A stretch of 64,000 bases of DNA, taken from Rhodopseudomonas faecalis. GTDB lineage: Bacteria; Pseudomonadota; Alphaproteobacteria; Rhizobiales; Xanthobacteraceae. A program made the position numbers and the translations under genes. The DNA lies in NCBI RefSeq assembly GCF_003217325.1, contig NZ_QJTI01000021.1, forward strand, positions 1 through 64,000. Reading direction: 5' to 3'. The notes beneath the pieces are model-generated. The model was given only the letters and a program-made list of their open reading frames with translations. It ran no database searches and was not told the DNA's origin. Below, piece after piece: positions 17,335 to 26,915 of this stretch; the stretch's first letter is position 1, and each line of letters opens with the position of its first letter.

Positions 17335-18336
17335 TTACACCGGCAGGCCGTGCTGCTGCGCCAGCTCCTTCAGCGACACCTGCGGCCGGGCGCCGATATG
17401 CTGGATCACTTCGGCGGCGGCGAGCGCGCCGAGCCGGCCGGCATTCTCATAGCCGGCATTGCGGGCCAGGCCGAACAGGAAGCCGGCCGCGAACAGGTCG
17501 CCAGCGCCGGTGGTGTCGACCAGCTTCTCGATCCGCGCCGCCGGCACCAGCGTCACCGCGTCCTTGGCGACCACCGCGCAGCCCTTTTCGCTGCGGGTGA
17601 CGACGCCGAGCCCGACGTCGTTTTGCAGCTGATTGAGCGCGCTGTCGAAATCGGAGGTCTGGTACAGCGAGTGCAGCTCCGATTCGTTCGCGAAGATCAG
17701 GTCAACGGTGCCGCTGCGCATCAATTCCAGGAATTCGTCGCGATAGCGATCGACGCAGAACGGGTCGGACAGCGTCAGCGCCACCTGGCGGCCGGCGCCA
17801 TGGGCGATCTGCGACGCCTTCAGGAATGCTTCCTTGGCGTTCTTCGGGTCCCACAGATAGCCTTCCAGATAGATCAGCGCCGCGGCGGCGATCTGCTCGG
17901 GATCGATATCGGCCGGGCCAAGGTCCTGCGCGGCACCGAGATAGGTGTTCATGGTGCGCTCGCCATCCGGCGTGATCAGGATGTAGGAGCAGCCGGTGGC
18001 CGGGCCATCGCTGGCCGGCTTGGTGTCGAAGGTCACGCCCGCGGCGCGGATGTCGTGGCTGTACAGCCGGCCGATCTGGTCATTCTTGACCTTGCCGACA
18101 TAGGCGGCGCGGGCGCCTAGGTTCGCCAGCCCGACAATGGTGTTGGCGGCCGAGCCGCCCGACATTTCGGTGGCCTGGCCCATATCGGCATAGATCGCCG
18201 CGGCGCGCGCTTCGTCGATCAGCGCCATGCCGCCCTTCGCCATGCCGTGCTTCACCAGGAAGTCGTCTTCCGCCCGCACCAGCACGTCGAACAGCGCGTT
18301 GCCGATGGCGAGGACGTCGTATTTCGCAGAGGTCAT
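17335..18336 (-). CDS. Adenosine kinase (PfkB-family sugar kinase)
   Basis: Phosphorylates adenosine to AMP in purine salvage; family PfkB/ribokinase. N-terminal substrate-site motif GGSAANTIVGLANLG follows EMS, and the C-terminal signature DTTGAGDLFAAGFLFGL carries the catalytic Asp. 333 aa. ATG at 18336 (MTSAKYDVLAIGNA) is chosen because the family begins there. The frame stays open far upstream but runs antisense through murJ, which is coincidental in GC-rich DNA. Other PfkB sugars cannot be fully excluded, but the N-terminal ALFDVLVRAEDDFL pattern matches rhizobial adenosine kinases. Confidence 0.85.
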   Translation of the reverse strand: MTSAKYDVLAIGNALFDVLVRAEDDFLVKHGMAKGGMALIDEARAAAIYADMGQATEMSGGSAANTIVGLANLGARAAYVGKVKNDQIGRLYSHDIRAAGVTFDTKPASDGPATGCSYILITPDGERTMNTYLGAAQDLGPADIDPEQIAAAALIYLEGYLWDPKNAKEAFLKASQIAHGAGRQVALTLSDPFCVDRYRDEFLELMRSGTVDLIFANESELHSLYQTSDFDSALNQLQNDVGLGVVTRSEKGCAVVAKDAVTLVPAARIEKLVDTTGAGDLFAAGFLFGLARNAGYENAGRLGALAAAEVIQHIGARPQVSLKELAQQHGLPV

Positions 18337-18471
18337 GGGGGTGTTCCGTTGAAAGCGGGGGGCAGCAACAGCCAGCCAGAGCAGCCGGCAAAGCGCTGAT
18401 TTGTCAATCGGGGCGGGGCGACCTATCACGTTCGCGGCCGCACCAGCAAGGCATCTCACCCCGAAGGTTAC

Positions 18472-20025
18472 ATGATCCGCTCGCTGCTTACCGTTTCCGG
18501 TGCCACGTTGCTGTCGCGCGTATTGGGCTTTACCCGCGACGCCTTGATCGCGGCGCTGCTCGGCGCGGGGCCGGTCGCCGACGCCTTTCTGGCGGCGTTT
18601 CAGCTGGTCAATGTCGCGCGCCGGCTCCTGACCGAGGGCGCGCTCAACGCGGCGCTGGTGCCGGCCTGGATGCAGGCCAAGGCGGCCGGCGGCGCGGCGG
18701 CGGCCGCAGCGTTCGCCGGGCGGGTGCTTGGCACCGTCAGCGTGGCGCTGGCGATCGTGGCGGCGCTGATTGCGCTCGCGATGCCGCTGGTGATTGCACT
18801 GGTGGCGCCCGGTTTTGTCGGCGAGCCGACGCTGCAGCTTGCGGTCGATAATGCCCGGCTGATGCTGCCATATCTGGCGTTTGCCGGGCCGGTCACGGTG
18901 CTGATGGGCGTGCTCAATGCCCAGCACCGCTTTGCGCTCACCGCCTTCTCGCCGCTGCTGTTCAATCTGGCGCTGATCGGCGTGATGATCGTGCTGCTGC
19001 TGTGGCCGCGCCAGGCCGCCGAGACCGCTTTGTTGCTCGCGGCCACGGTCGGCATCGCCGGGCTTTTGCAATTGCTGATGCTGGTTTGGCGGCGCGGCGC
19101 GGCGATCGCGACGCCGCTGCGGGTCTCGTTCGATGCCGCGATGCGCGGTTTTCTGCGCCGCGCGCTGCCCGGCATGGTCGCGAGTTCGGGGCCGCAATTG
19201 CTGATCGTCGGCGGCGCGGTGATCGCGTCCGGCGCGCCGGCAGCGGTATCCTGGCTGTATTTCGCCAACCGGCTGATCGAAACGCCGCTCGGCGTGGTCG
19301 GCACCGCGATGGGCACCGTGCTCATTCCCGAACTGACCCGCGCGGTGCGCGAGGGCGACCGCGCCGCGATCGCCCATGCCGAGAACCGTGCGCTGCAACT
19401 CGGCGCCGGGCTGGCGCTGCCGGCGATGTTCGGGCTGATGGTGCTGAGCACGCCGATCGTGCAGGTGCTGTTCGAGCATGGCGCGTTCAGCGCCGACGAC
19501 ACCCGTTCGACCGCGCTGGTGCTGATGGCGTTGGCGCTCGGGCTGCCGGCCCATGTGCTGACCAAGGTGCTGTCGCCGGCGTTTTTCGCGCGCAGCAATA
19601 CCTCGGCGCCGCTCGCCGCCACGCTCATCGGGCTGGCGCTGGCGCTCGCCACCGGCTGGCCGCTCGGCCTCGCGTTCGGCGCGGGCGGTATTGCCGCGGC
19701 GGTGGCGCTTGGCGCCTGGGGCAGCGCGTTCGTGCTGCTGTGGCGCGGCCGCGCGCTGTTTGGCCTTGGCATTGCCCCGGCGAGCCGGCGGCAATTGGCG
19801 CTGATCCTGCTGGCGTCGCTGCTGATGGCCGGCCTGTTGTGGCTGAAGCTGACCTATGCCTGGCCGCTGGTCGCCGGCGCCCATATCGCGATACAGGCGC
19901 TGGCGCTCGGGCTGATGATCGGCGGGGCGCTCGCGGTCTATGGCGGGCTGCTATTGCTGCTCGGCGTTGTCAGCCCTGCAAGGCTGGCCCGCGCCTTCCG
20001 GAAGCCTCGCGACTTGAGCCCTTAG
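18472..20025 (+). CDS. murJ: Lipid II flippase MurJ
   Basis: Polytopic inner-membrane protein of the MOP superfamily that flips lipid II to the periplasm for peptidoglycan synthesis. The start MIRSLLTVSGATLLSRVLGF is diagnostic, and Arg in the SRVLGFxRD region is a functional residue of the family. 517 aa with about 14 hydrophobic segments, normal length. ATG at 18472. It is divergent from adenosine kinase with 135 bases between starts, and co-directional with trpS 140 bases later; a dispersed repeat lies in that gap. Confidence 0.95.
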   Translation: MIRSLLTVSGATLLSRVLGFTRDALIAALLGAGPVADAFLAAFQLVNVARRLLTEGALNAALVPAWMQAKAAGGAAAAAAFAGRVLGTVSVALAIVAALIALAMPLVIALVAPGFVGEPTLQLAVDNARLMLPYLAFAGPVTVLMGVLNAQHRFALTAFSPLLFNLALIGVMIVLLLWPRQAAETALLLAATVGIAGLLQLLMLVWRRGAAIATPLRVSFDAAMRGFLRRALPGMVASSGPQLLIVGGAVIASGAPAAVSWLYFANRLIETPLGVVGTAMGTVLIPELTRAVREGDRAAIAHAENRALQLGAGLALPAMFGLMVLSTPIVQVLFEHGAFSADDTRSTALVLMALALGLPAHVLTKVLSPAFFARSNTSAPLAATLIGLALALATGWPLGLAFGAGGIAAAVALGAWGSAFVLLWRGRALFGLGIAPASRRQLALILLASLLMAGLLWLKLTYAWPLVAGAHIAIQALALGLMIGGALAVYGGLLLLLGVVSPARLARAFRKPRDLSP

Positions 20026-20030
20026 TTATG

Positions 20031-20084
20031 ACGCGTTTTCTTGACGCGAACCGGCATCCACTTCGCTCGAAAACGCTATAGGCT
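20031..20084. repeat. Dispersed stem-loop repeat, family GCGTTTTC/GAAAACGC, copy 1
   Basis: GCGTTTTC (20033-20040) and GAAAACGC (20069-20076) form the ends, with inner GCGAA/TTCGC pairing around CCGGCATCCAC. It lies between murJ and trpS. A diverged copy is at 52386-52434. Confidence 0.7.
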
Positions 20085-20165
20085 TGCGCCCTTAGCGCCT
20101 CCGTGGCACAGCACCGCCGCTGATGACATTGAAAAGGGCGCGAAGCGCGCGCAGGGACAGTGAAA

Positions 20166-21212
20166 ATGACGATCGAAAGGGTTTTCTCCGGCATCCAGCC
20201 GACCGGCAACCTTCACCTCGGCAACTATCTCGGGGCGATCGTGAATTTCGTGAAGATGCAGGACAGCCATAATTGCATCTACTGCGTGGTCGATCTGCAC
20301 GCCATCACCGTGCCGGTCGCGGTCTGGGGCGGGCCGGACGCGCTCCGCCGCAACATCCGCGAGGTTACCGCGGCGTTCATCGCCGCCGGTATCGACCCCA
20401 AGAAGCAGATCATCTTCAACCAGAGCCAGGTCGCCGAACATTCCGAACTGGCCTGGGTGCTGAACTGCATCGCGCGGCTCGGCTGGCTGAACCGCATGAC
20501 CCAGTTCAAGGAAAAGGCCGGCAAGGACCGCGAGAACGTCTCGGTCGGTCTGTATGACTATCCGGTGCTGATGGCCTCCGACATTCTGGTCTATCGCGCC
20601 ACCCATGTGCCGGTCGGCGAAGATCAGAAGCAGCATGTCGAGCTGACCCGCGACATCGCCCAAAAATTCAACAATGACTTTGCGGAATCGATCGCCGCGC
20701 AGGGCTTTGGCGAAGCGTTCTTCCCGCTGCCCGAGCCGGTGATCACCGGCCCGGCGACCCGGGTGATGAGTCTGCGCGACGGCACCAAGAAAATGTCGAA
20801 ATCCGATCCGTCGGATTATTCGCGCATCAATCTCAGCGACGACGCCGACGCCATCGCCCAGAAGATCCGCAAGGCCAAGACCGATTCCGAGCCGCTGCCG
20901 TCGGAAGAACAGGGCCTGGAAGCCCGCCCGGAAGCCGACAATCTGGTCGGCATTTTCGCGGCGCTGGCCGGCAAGCCCAAGCCCGAGGTGCTGCGCGAAT
21001 TCGGCGGCTCGCAGTTCTCTGAGTTCAAGTCCAACCTGGTCGATCTGGCGGTCGCCAAGCTGTCGCCGATCACCACGGAAATGAAGAAGCTGTCCGCCGA
21101 TCAGGCCTATATCGACGCGGTGCTGGCCGATGGCAGCGAGCGCGCCCGGGCGATCGCCGCGGAAACCATGACCGGCGTCAAGGATATCGTCGGCCTGATT
21201 CGCAAGCGCTGA
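20166..21212 (+). CDS. trpS: Tryptophanyl-tRNA synthetase
   Basis: Class I aminoacyl-tRNA synthetase charging tRNA-Trp in the cytoplasm. The HIGH-like motif is [10 protein letters not shown] near residue 13, and the KMSKS motif is present as [10 protein letters not shown]. 348 aa from ATG 20166; GTG at 20160 would add two residues. AGGGAC upstream suits either. Length and gene order (downstream of murJ) are standard for Rhizobiales. Confidence 0.96.
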   Translation: MTIERVFSGIQPTGNLHLGNYLGAIVNFVKMQDSHNCIYCVVDLHAITVPVAVWGGPDALRRNIREVTAAFIAAGIDPKKQIIFNQSQVAEHSELAWVLNCIARLGWLNRMTQFKEKAGKDRENVSVGLYDYPVLMASDILVYRATHVPVGEDQKQHVELTRDIAQKFNNDFAESIAAQGFGEAFFPLPEPVITGPATRVMSLRDGTKKMSKSDPSDYSRINLSDDADAIAQKIRKAKTDSEPLPSEEQGLEARPEADNLVGIFAALAGKPKPEVLREFGGSQFSEFKSNLVDLAVAKLSPITTEMKKLSADQAYIDAVLADGSERARAIAAETMTGVKDIVGLIRKR

Positions 21213-21217
21213 AGCGT

Positions 21218-21244
21218 TTCGGTTCTGATGAGGTCAGAACCGAA
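21218..21244. repeat. Hairpin after trpS
   Basis: Perfect 11-bp inverted repeat TTCGGTTCTGA/TCAGAACCGAA around TGAGG, starting 6 bases after the trpS stop. There is no T-run, so it may be an RNA-stabilising end or a Rho-dependent stop. Its form suggests a dispersed repeat of this lineage. Confidence 0.6.
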
Positions 21245-21382
21245 GCCTAGCTAAACTGGCGTTCACTTCACTCTAGAACGCAATCGAGACAGCTGCTCGC
21301 GGCGCTTGTCTCGGCAAGCGCCGCCGTGTCAGCATGGTGGGCGAGGCCGCGTGTCGCCGCCGGCCGTAATCGGGGGCGCTCG

Positions 21383-21877
21383 ATGAGTACCCAGCGACGT
21401 TGCTACGAGCCTGGTCACAGGCCGAAGTGCCTCGTGGTGGTCGATGATACCGTAGAGTGGGACCGCGCGGTGTACTACGCCAGCCGCTGGGCGGTGCGCG
21501 CTGCGGGCGGCGTGGTGATGCTGCGCGTCATCGAAATGCTCGATCAGAACCAGCAATGGCTCGGCGTTGCCGAGGTGATGCGCGCCGAAGCGATTGAAGC
21601 CGCCGAAATCGCGCTCGACCGCGCTTCCGGGCGCGCCAATGGCGTCGCTGCGATCACGCCCGACCGGGTGATCCGCGAGGGTGACCCGCTCGAACAGATC
21701 CGCGACGTGATCGAGCATGACCCGGACATCGCCATGCTGGTGCTGGCCGCCAGCGCCGGCGCGGAAGGGCCAGGACCGCTGGTCTCGACGCTGGCGCGCA
21801 CCGGCGGCTCGTTCCCGGTGCCGGTGCTGATCGTGCCCGGCCAGCTCGCCGACGCCGAAATCGACGCGCTGTCGTAA
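21383..21877 (+). CDS. Universal stress protein (UspA family)
   Basis: Small cytoplasmic nucleotide-binding-type fold of 164 aa. It begins with a beta strand KCLVVVDDTVEWDRAVYYA and ends PVPVLIVPG, the typical first and last strands of Usp domains. The usual ATP-loop G-x2-G-x9-G(S/T) appears only weakly (SAGAEGPGPLVSTLART), so ATP binding is uncertain. ATG 21383 is preferred to the upstream frame (21326) since GGGGGCG sits before it and the conserved fold starts later. Located after trpS in the same direction. Confidence 0.8.
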   Translation: MSTQRRCYEPGHRPKCLVVVDDTVEWDRAVYYASRWAVRAAGGVVMLRVIEMLDQNQQWLGVAEVMRAEAIEAAEIALDRASGRANGVAAITPDRVIREGDPLEQIRDVIEHDPDIAMLVLAASAGAEGPGPLVSTLARTGGSFPVPVLIVPGQLADAEIDALS

Positions 21878-22032
21878 CAGCGGTGCTCCGCAGCAGCGCC
21901 GGTTCGCATGCGGGCTTGTCTCGCGCCCGGATTGTCCTATTTTCCGTGCGGATCTTCGACAGGAGGTTGAACCCATGGATTTCCACCCGACAGCAACGCC
22001 GACCAGCCTTGCCACCGGAGAAATCCATTGCC

Positions 22033-23667
22033 ATGCCCGCCTCGATCTCGCTTTCCGATCTTTCGTGGTCCACCCCTGACGGCCGAGCGCTGTTTTCCCA
22101 CCTGACGCTGCAGTTTGGTCCAGGCCGCACCGGTTTGGTCGGGCGCAACGGGGTGGGCAAGACCACGCTTCTGAGACTGATCGCCGGCGAATGGATGCCG
22201 CAGTCTGGTCAGGTAAATGTCGTCGGGCGGCTGGCGATGCTGGATCAGACGTTGCAGGCCGGCGAGGACGACACCGTCGCCGATCTGTTTTGCGCCGCCG
22301 ATGCGCTGGCGATGCTGCGCCGGGCCGCCGTCGGCGTGGCCGGCGCCGACGAACTGGCCGACCTCGACTGGACGCTCGAAACGCGGATTGCGCGGGCGCT
22401 TGGTCGCCTCGGTTTGAACCTCGCGCTCGATGCGCCGTTGGCGAAGCTGTCTGGCGGCCAGCTCACCCGGGCCAAGCTGGCGGCGCTGGTGTTCGCCAAG
22501 CCTGATTTCGCCCTGTTTGATGAGCCGACCAACAACCTCGACGATGACGGTCGTGCGGCGGTGATCGCGCTGCTGGCGGACTGGCGCGGCGGTGCGCTCG
22601 TCGTCAGCCATGACCGCGAACTGCTGGAGACGATGGATGCGATCGTCGAACTGACGTCGCTCGGTGCGACGAGCTATGGCGGCAATTGGAGTGCCTATCG
22701 CGCCCGCAAGGCGATCGAGATCGATTCGGCCCGACAACAGCTCGCCGATGCCGAACGGCGCGTCGGTGACCTGGCGCGCGCGGCGGTGATCGCGCAGCAG
22801 CGCAAGGCCCGCAAGGATCGCGCCGGACAAAGCAAGGCGCGGCGCGGCGACGAGCCGACGATCTCGCTGGGCCTGCGCCGAAACAGAAGCGAGAACACCG
22901 CCGGAGAAACCGCCCGGTTGGTCGAACGCCGGCGCGATCAAGCATTGCAGGAGGTCGCGGTGGCGCGCCAGCGGATCGAGATCCTGCAGCCGCTGCTCGT
23001 CGCGCTGCCGTCCACAGGGCTGTCGGCCACCAGGACGGTGCTGGACATCGATGCGGTCAGCGGCGGTTACGAGATAGGCTGTCCGATCATCGAGTCCTTC
23101 TCCCTGAAGCTGGTGGGGCCAGAGCGGGTGGCGATCTGCGGCCCCAATGGCTCCGGCAAGACAACGCTGCTGGCGCTGATCACGGGCCGGCTGCGGCCCT
23201 GGTCGGGGAGCGTCAGGATGAAAAGCGGCTTTGCCATGCTGGATCAGCAGGTCAGCCTGCTCGATCGGGCGGCGTCGATTCGCGGCAATTTCCTGAGAAT
23301 CAACCCCGGTTCGGACGAAAACGGCTGCCGTGCGGCGCTGGCCCGCTTCATGTTCCGCGCCGACGCCGCGTTGCAGACGGTCGCAAGCCTGAGCGGCGGG
23401 CAGGCTTTGCGGGCCGGCTTGGCCTGCGTGCTAGGTGGCCCGTCGCCGCCCTCGTTGCTCATTCTGGACGAGCCGACCAACCATCTCGACATTGAGGCCG
23501 TCGAAGCGGTCGAGGCGGGGTTGCTGGGCTATGACGGGGCGTTGCTGGTGGTCAGCCATGATCCGGCGTTTCTGGCGGCGATCGGCATCACCCGCCGAAT
23601 CCTGCTCGATGCCCCGAAAAGCGCGAACCTCCTCTCTGGCGAAGCCGGGCAGCGCCGCTTGCCTTGA
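22033..23667 (+). CDS. ABC-F family ATP-binding protein
   Basis: Twin ATP-binding cassettes on one chain and no membrane segments, typical of ABC-F proteins that act on ribosomes. Domain 1: GRNGVGKTT, LSGGQLTRAKLA, FDEPTNNLD. Domain 2: GPNGSGKTT, LSGGQALRAGLA, LDEPTNHLD. A basic linker with many Arg/Lys lies between (about residues 235-310). 544 aa. ATG 22033 matches the start of the first cassette. The shortened signature regions and Arg-rich linker resemble the less-studied Uup/YheS-like groups; antibiotic resistance cannot be inferred. Flanked by usp and the NifU-like gene. Confidence 0.9.
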   Translation: MPASISLSDLSWSTPDGRALFSHLTLQFGPGRTGLVGRNGVGKTTLLRLIAGEWMPQSGQVNVVGRLAMLDQTLQAGEDDTVADLFCAADALAMLRRAAVGVAGADELADLDWTLETRIARALGRLGLNLALDAPLAKLSGGQLTRAKLAALVFAKPDFALFDEPTNNLDDDGRAAVIALLADWRGGALVVSHDRELLETMDAIVELTSLGATSYGGNWSAYRARKAIEIDSARQQLADAERRVGDLARAAVIAQQRKARKDRAGQSKARRGDEPTISLGLRRNRSENTAGETARLVERRRDQALQEVAVARQRIEILQPLLVALPSTGLSATRTVLDIDAVSGGYEIGCPIIESFSLKLVGPERVAICGPNGSGKTTLLALITGRLRPWSGSVRMKSGFAMLDQQVSLLDRAASIRGNFLRINPGSDENGCRAALARFMFRADAALQTVASLSGGQALRAGLACVLGGPSPPSLLILDEPTNHLDIEAVEAVEAGLLGYDGALLVVSHDPAFLAAIGITRRILLDAPKSANLLSGEAGQRRLP

Positions 23668-23760
23668 CCGTGCGTTTGCCAATGCCATCTGCTAAAGAAG
23701 CGCTCCATTCTGATGCGGCCCCCAAGCACCGGCCTTGAACCGGCGACGACGGAGAAACTG

Positions 23761-24327
23761 ATGTTCATCCAGACCGAGCACACGCCCAACCCCGCCACCT
23801 TGAAATTCCTGCCCGGCCGCCCGGTGCTGGATTCCGGTACCATGGAATTTTCCGATCGGGCCGCGGCGGCGCGTTCGCCGCTGGCGGAGCGGCTGTTCGA
23901 GGTGCCCGGCGTCACCAGCGTGTTCTACGGCGCCGATTTCGTCAGCGTCACCAAGGATGACGGCGATTGGCAGCAGCTCAAGCCGGCGATCCTCGGCGCC
24001 ATCATGGAACACTACATGTCCGGCGAGCCGCTGATGGCCGATGGCCGGGTCGATGGCGACGACACCCCGGAATCCGATGAGTTCTTCGACAAGGCCGACG
24101 CCGAGACCGTCGAGATCATCAAGGACCTGATCGAAAGCCGGGTGCGTCCGGCGGTTGCCAATGACGGCGGCGACATCGTGTTCCGCGGTTTCAAGGACGG
24201 CATCGTCTATCTGCACATGCGCGGCGCCTGTTCGGGCTGCCCGTCCTCGACCGCCACGCTGCGCCACGGCATCCAGAATCTGCTCAAGCATTTCGTGCCG
24301 GAAGTGCAGGAAGTGCGACCGATCTGA
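23761..24327 (+). CDS. NifU-family Fe-S cluster carrier (NfuA/Nfu1-like)
   Basis: 188 aa with an N-terminal Nfu_N domain (MFIQTEHTPNPATLKFLPG) and a C-terminal NifU domain carrying the cluster-binding CxxC in GACSGCPSST (Cys 157, Cys 160). It is expected to dimerise around one 4Fe-4S cluster and pass it to target enzymes, such as the radical-SAM MiaB encoded about 2.6 kb downstream. The same arrangement is found in mitochondrial Nfu1. ATG at 23761 sits exactly at the family start. Lies upstream of tsaB in the same direction. Confidence 0.93.
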   Translation: MFIQTEHTPNPATLKFLPGRPVLDSGTMEFSDRAAAARSPLAERLFEVPGVTSVFYGADFVSVTKDDGDWQQLKPAILGAIMEHYMSGEPLMADGRVDGDDTPESDEFFDKADAETVEIIKDLIESRVRPAVANDGGDIVFRGFKDGIVYLHMRGACSGCPSSTATLRHGIQNLLKHFVPEVQEVRPI

Positions 24328-24437
24328 GCAGCAGCCGTGTCGCCGCGGATCGGCGTGTGCTCCAGCCTGTGTGCGACTGTCAGCAGCGGTATCACAGGGC
24401 ATGACGTTGCAGTGACGATGCTGGTATAGTTGCAGCC

Positions 24438-25133
24438 ATGCTGATCCTCGCTATCGATACCGCTCTTGAGGCCTGCGCTGCAGGGGTGCTGGACACCAGC
24501 TCGGCGTCCGTCATCGCCCAGCAATCGCTGGCGATGAAGCGCGGCCATGCCGAGGCGCTGGTGCCGCTGATCGCGCAGGTGATGGCGCAATCGGGCGTGG
24601 ATTACGCCGCACTCGATCGCATCGCGGTCACCACCGGGCCGGGCAGTTTTACCGGGCTGCGGGTCGGGCTGTCGGCGGCGCGCGGCATTGGCCTGGCGGC
24701 CGATAAGCCGGTGGTCGGGCTGTCGACGCTGGCGGCCTATGCGGCGCCCTTGGTCAGCGACAACACCGGCACGCCGATCATCGCCGCGATCGATGCCCGC
24801 CACGATCATCTCTACTATCAGGTGATCGCCGGCGACGGCACCACGCTGCTGCGGCCGCGGGTGGCGCCGCTCGACGAGGTTTTTGACGCGCTCGAACATG
24901 GCGCGCCGCGGCTGGTCGGCAATGCCGCCGCCTTGCTGGCGCAGCGCTGGCCGGCCGATGCGCCGCCGCCGCTTTCGGTGCTTGATGCACCCGCGCCCGA
25001 CATCGCCTGGGTCGGCTGGCTCGGCGCTGCGGTGTCGCCTGGCAGCGCCCCGGCGCGGCCGTTCTATCTGCGCGCGCCCGACGCCAAACCGCAATCTTCG
25101 CCGCTTCGTTTTGCTCCGCAGCCTCCTGCTTGA
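24438..25133 (+). CDS. tsaB: tRNA threonylcarbamoyladenosine biosynthesis protein TsaB
   Basis: ASKHA-fold partner of TsaD in making t6A37 on ANN-decoding tRNAs. Starts MLILAIDTALEACAAGV and contains TTGPGSFTGLRVGLSAARG, the family signature. 231 aa, normal. It lies 25 bases before rimI, the standard tsaB-rimI pairing, and the two are probably co-transcribed. TsaD and TsaE are not in this window. Confidence 0.95.
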   Translation: MLILAIDTALEACAAGVLDTSSASVIAQQSLAMKRGHAEALVPLIAQVMAQSGVDYAALDRIAVTTGPGSFTGLRVGLSAARGIGLAADKPVVGLSTLAAYAAPLVSDNTGTPIIAAIDARHDHLYYQVIAGDGTTLLRPRVAPLDEVFDALEHGAPRLVGNAAALLAQRWPADAPPPLSVLDAPAPDIAWVGWLGAAVSPGSAPARPFYLRAPDAKPQSSPLRFAPQPPA

Positions 25134-25158
25134 CGATGATCGATAGGATTTAGCCGCC

Positions 25159-25647
25159 TTGCCGACGTCCTGGTTCGCCGAATTCTGGGGCTACGCCGAT
25201 GTGCTGGTGGAAACCGCCACTTTGCGCGACGCAGCACGGCTCGCCGAGTTGCATGCGGTGTCGTTTGCACGCGGTTGGAGCGAGCAGGAATTCGAGGACA
25301 TGCTCAGCGAGCGCAACACGATGGTGCATCGGTTGCGGCTCGGGCGGCGCATCATCGGCTTCATCGTGTCCCGGATTGGCGCCGATGAAGCGGAAATCCT
25401 GTCGATCGCCATCGATCCGGGCTATCGTGGCCGCCGGCTGTCGCGGGACCTGCTGCGGACGCATTTGCAGCATCTCGCCGGTCGCGGCGTGCGCACCGTG
25501 TTTCTCGAGGTCGAGGAAAACAATCAGCCGGCGCGCCGGCTGTACGATTATTCCGGTTTTGACGTGGTCGGACGGCGCGAGCGCTATTATCGCCAGCCGG
25601 ACGGACAACAATTGAACGCATTGCTAATGCGACGCGACTTGTCGTAA
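25159..25647 (+). CDS. rimI: Ribosomal protein S18-alanine N-acetyltransferase
   Basis: GNAT-fold acetyltransferase acting on the N-terminus of ribosomal protein S18. The core IDPGYRGRRLSRDLLRTHL is the acetyl-CoA pyrophosphate loop (R/Q-x-x-G-x-G/A variant), and EVEENNQPARRLYDYSGF is the conserved C-terminal signature. 162 aa from a TTG at 25159; no ATG fits the conserved N-terminal strand. Follows tsaB and precedes the Fur-like regulator. Confidence 0.92.
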   Translation: MPTSWFAEFWGYADVLVETATLRDAARLAELHAVSFARGWSEQEFEDMLSERNTMVHRLRLGRRIIGFIVSRIGADEAEILSIAIDPGYRGRRLSRDLLRTHLQHLAGRGVRTVFLEVEENNQPARRLYDYSGFDVVGRRERYYRQPDGQQLNALLMRRDLS

Positions 25648-25704
25648 CAGTTGGTAAGTGGCAGAACTGCCCAAACTTTGACCTCTCTGATTACGTTGGA
25701 TGCC

Positions 25705-26142
25705 ATGCCCGTGCTGAAATCAACCGAGATCGAGGCGCGTTGCGCCGCCACCGGGATGCGAATGACCGAGCAGCGGCGGGTGATTGCGCGCGTGCTCGCG
25801 CAAGCCACGGATCATCCCGACGTCGAAGAACTGTACCGTCGTTGCGTCGCGATCGACGACAAGATCTCGATCTCGACCGTGTATCGCACCGTCAAGCTGT
25901 TCGAAGATGCCGGCATCATCGAGCGTCACGACTTCCGTGAAGGCCGCGCGCGCTATGAGCAGATGCGCGACAGCCATCACGATCATCTCATCAATCTGCG
26001 CGACGGCACGGTGATTGAGTTCACCAACCCGGAAATCGAGCAATTGCAGGCCGAAATCGCCCGCAAGCTCGGCTACAAGCTGGTGGATCACCGCCTCGAG
26101 CTGTATTGCGTGCCGCTGGACGACGACAAGCCGCGCGAGTGA
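25705..26142 (+). CDS. fur: Fur-family metalloregulator (Fur/Mur)
   Basis: 145 aa, with an N-terminal winged helix (MRMTEQRRVIARVL, STVYRTVKLFEDAGI) and a C-terminal metal-binding dimerisation half containing SHHDHLINL and DHRLELYCVPL. In rhizobia the orthologue at this locus (after rimI, before miaB) is the manganese-responsive Mur/Fur that represses mntH or sit. It has no CxxC pairs, unlike the second Fur-type gene at 44873. ATG 25705 is used. Its stop overlaps the GTG of the next gene (GTGA), indicating coupling. Confidence 0.9.
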   Translation: MPVLKSTEIEARCAATGMRMTEQRRVIARVLAQATDHPDVEELYRRCVAIDDKISISTVYRTVKLFEDAGIIERHDFREGRARYEQMRDSHHDHLINLRDGTVIEFTNPEIEQLQAEIARKLGYKLVDHRLELYCVPLDDDKPRE

Positions 26143-26813
26143 CGCCTAAGCTCGTCATCTTCGATTGCGACGGCGTCCTGGTCGACAGCGAGATCATCTC
26201 CTGCCGTGAATATGCAGCCGTGCTCACCGAGCACGGCTATGCCATTTCTGCCGATCAAGTGTTTGCGCGTTTTCTCGGCCGCTCTGCGCAGGATACCCGC
26301 GCTGAAGTCGAAGCCGAGCTTGGCCGCTCGTTGCCGGCGTCATTTCCCGATCGTCTGAAAGATCGGCTCAACGCCGCGTTCGCTGCCGAGCTGCAAGCCA
26401 TCCCGCATATCAGCGCTGCTCTTGACGCATTGCGGCAGCCGGCCTGCGTGGCGTCGTCCGGCTCGCATGACAAGATCGCCAATAGCCTGCGGCTGGTCGG
26501 GCTGCATCAGCGCTTCGTGCCGCACATCTTCTCGGCCGCCGATGTTGCGCGCGGCAAGCCGGCGCCCGATCTGTTCTGGCATGCCGCGCAGCGCATGGGC
26601 GCCGCGCCGGCTGATTGCGTGGTGATCGAAGACAGCGTGTCCGGCATCCTGGCCGCGCGCGCCGCGGGTATGGTGGCGCTCGGCTTTTGCGGCGGCAGCC
26701 ATTGCGGCAGCGGCCACGGCGCATTGCTGGCGCAGGCCGGCGCCGATCAGGTGTTCGCCGACATGAGGCAACTGGCTGCGATCATTGACGAGTTTTCGCT
26801 CTGCCAGGCCTAA
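26139..26813 (+). CDS. HAD-superfamily phosphatase (subfamily IA)
   Basis: 224-aa haloacid-dehalogenase fold hydrolase: motif I FDCDGVLVDSE (Asp 9, Asp 11), motif II ASSGSHDKI, motif III Lys in GKPAPDLF, and motif IV IEDSVSGILAARAAG. The helical cap between motifs I and II is typical of phosphoglycolate/sugar phosphatases. Substrate unknown. GTG start at 26139 overlaps the fur stop; an upstream in-frame start would overlap fur further and is not favoured. Confidence 0.87.
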   Translation: MTPKLVIFDCDGVLVDSEIISCREYAAVLTEHGYAISADQVFARFLGRSAQDTRAEVEAELGRSLPASFPDRLKDRLNAAFAAELQAIPHISAALDALRQPACVASSGSHDKIANSLRLVGLHQRFVPHIFSAADVARGKPAPDLFWHAAQRMGAAPADCVVIEDSVSGILAARAAGMVALGFCGGSHCGSGHGALLAQAGADQVFADMRQLAAIIDEFSLCQA

Positions 26814-26915
26814 GGGCCGCCCGCCAAACGGGGCCGCTGCTGGATTTCGCTGGGATTTCCCTATATTGGCTGCGGGGCGCCGGGCCGGCGCTCCCATTGA
26901 GATTGTTCAGGTTCC

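Noticed and set aside
18337-19884. N-terminal extension of adenosine kinase to about 849 residues
   Set aside because: The extension is antisense to murJ and low complexity; the conserved kinase begins at 18336.
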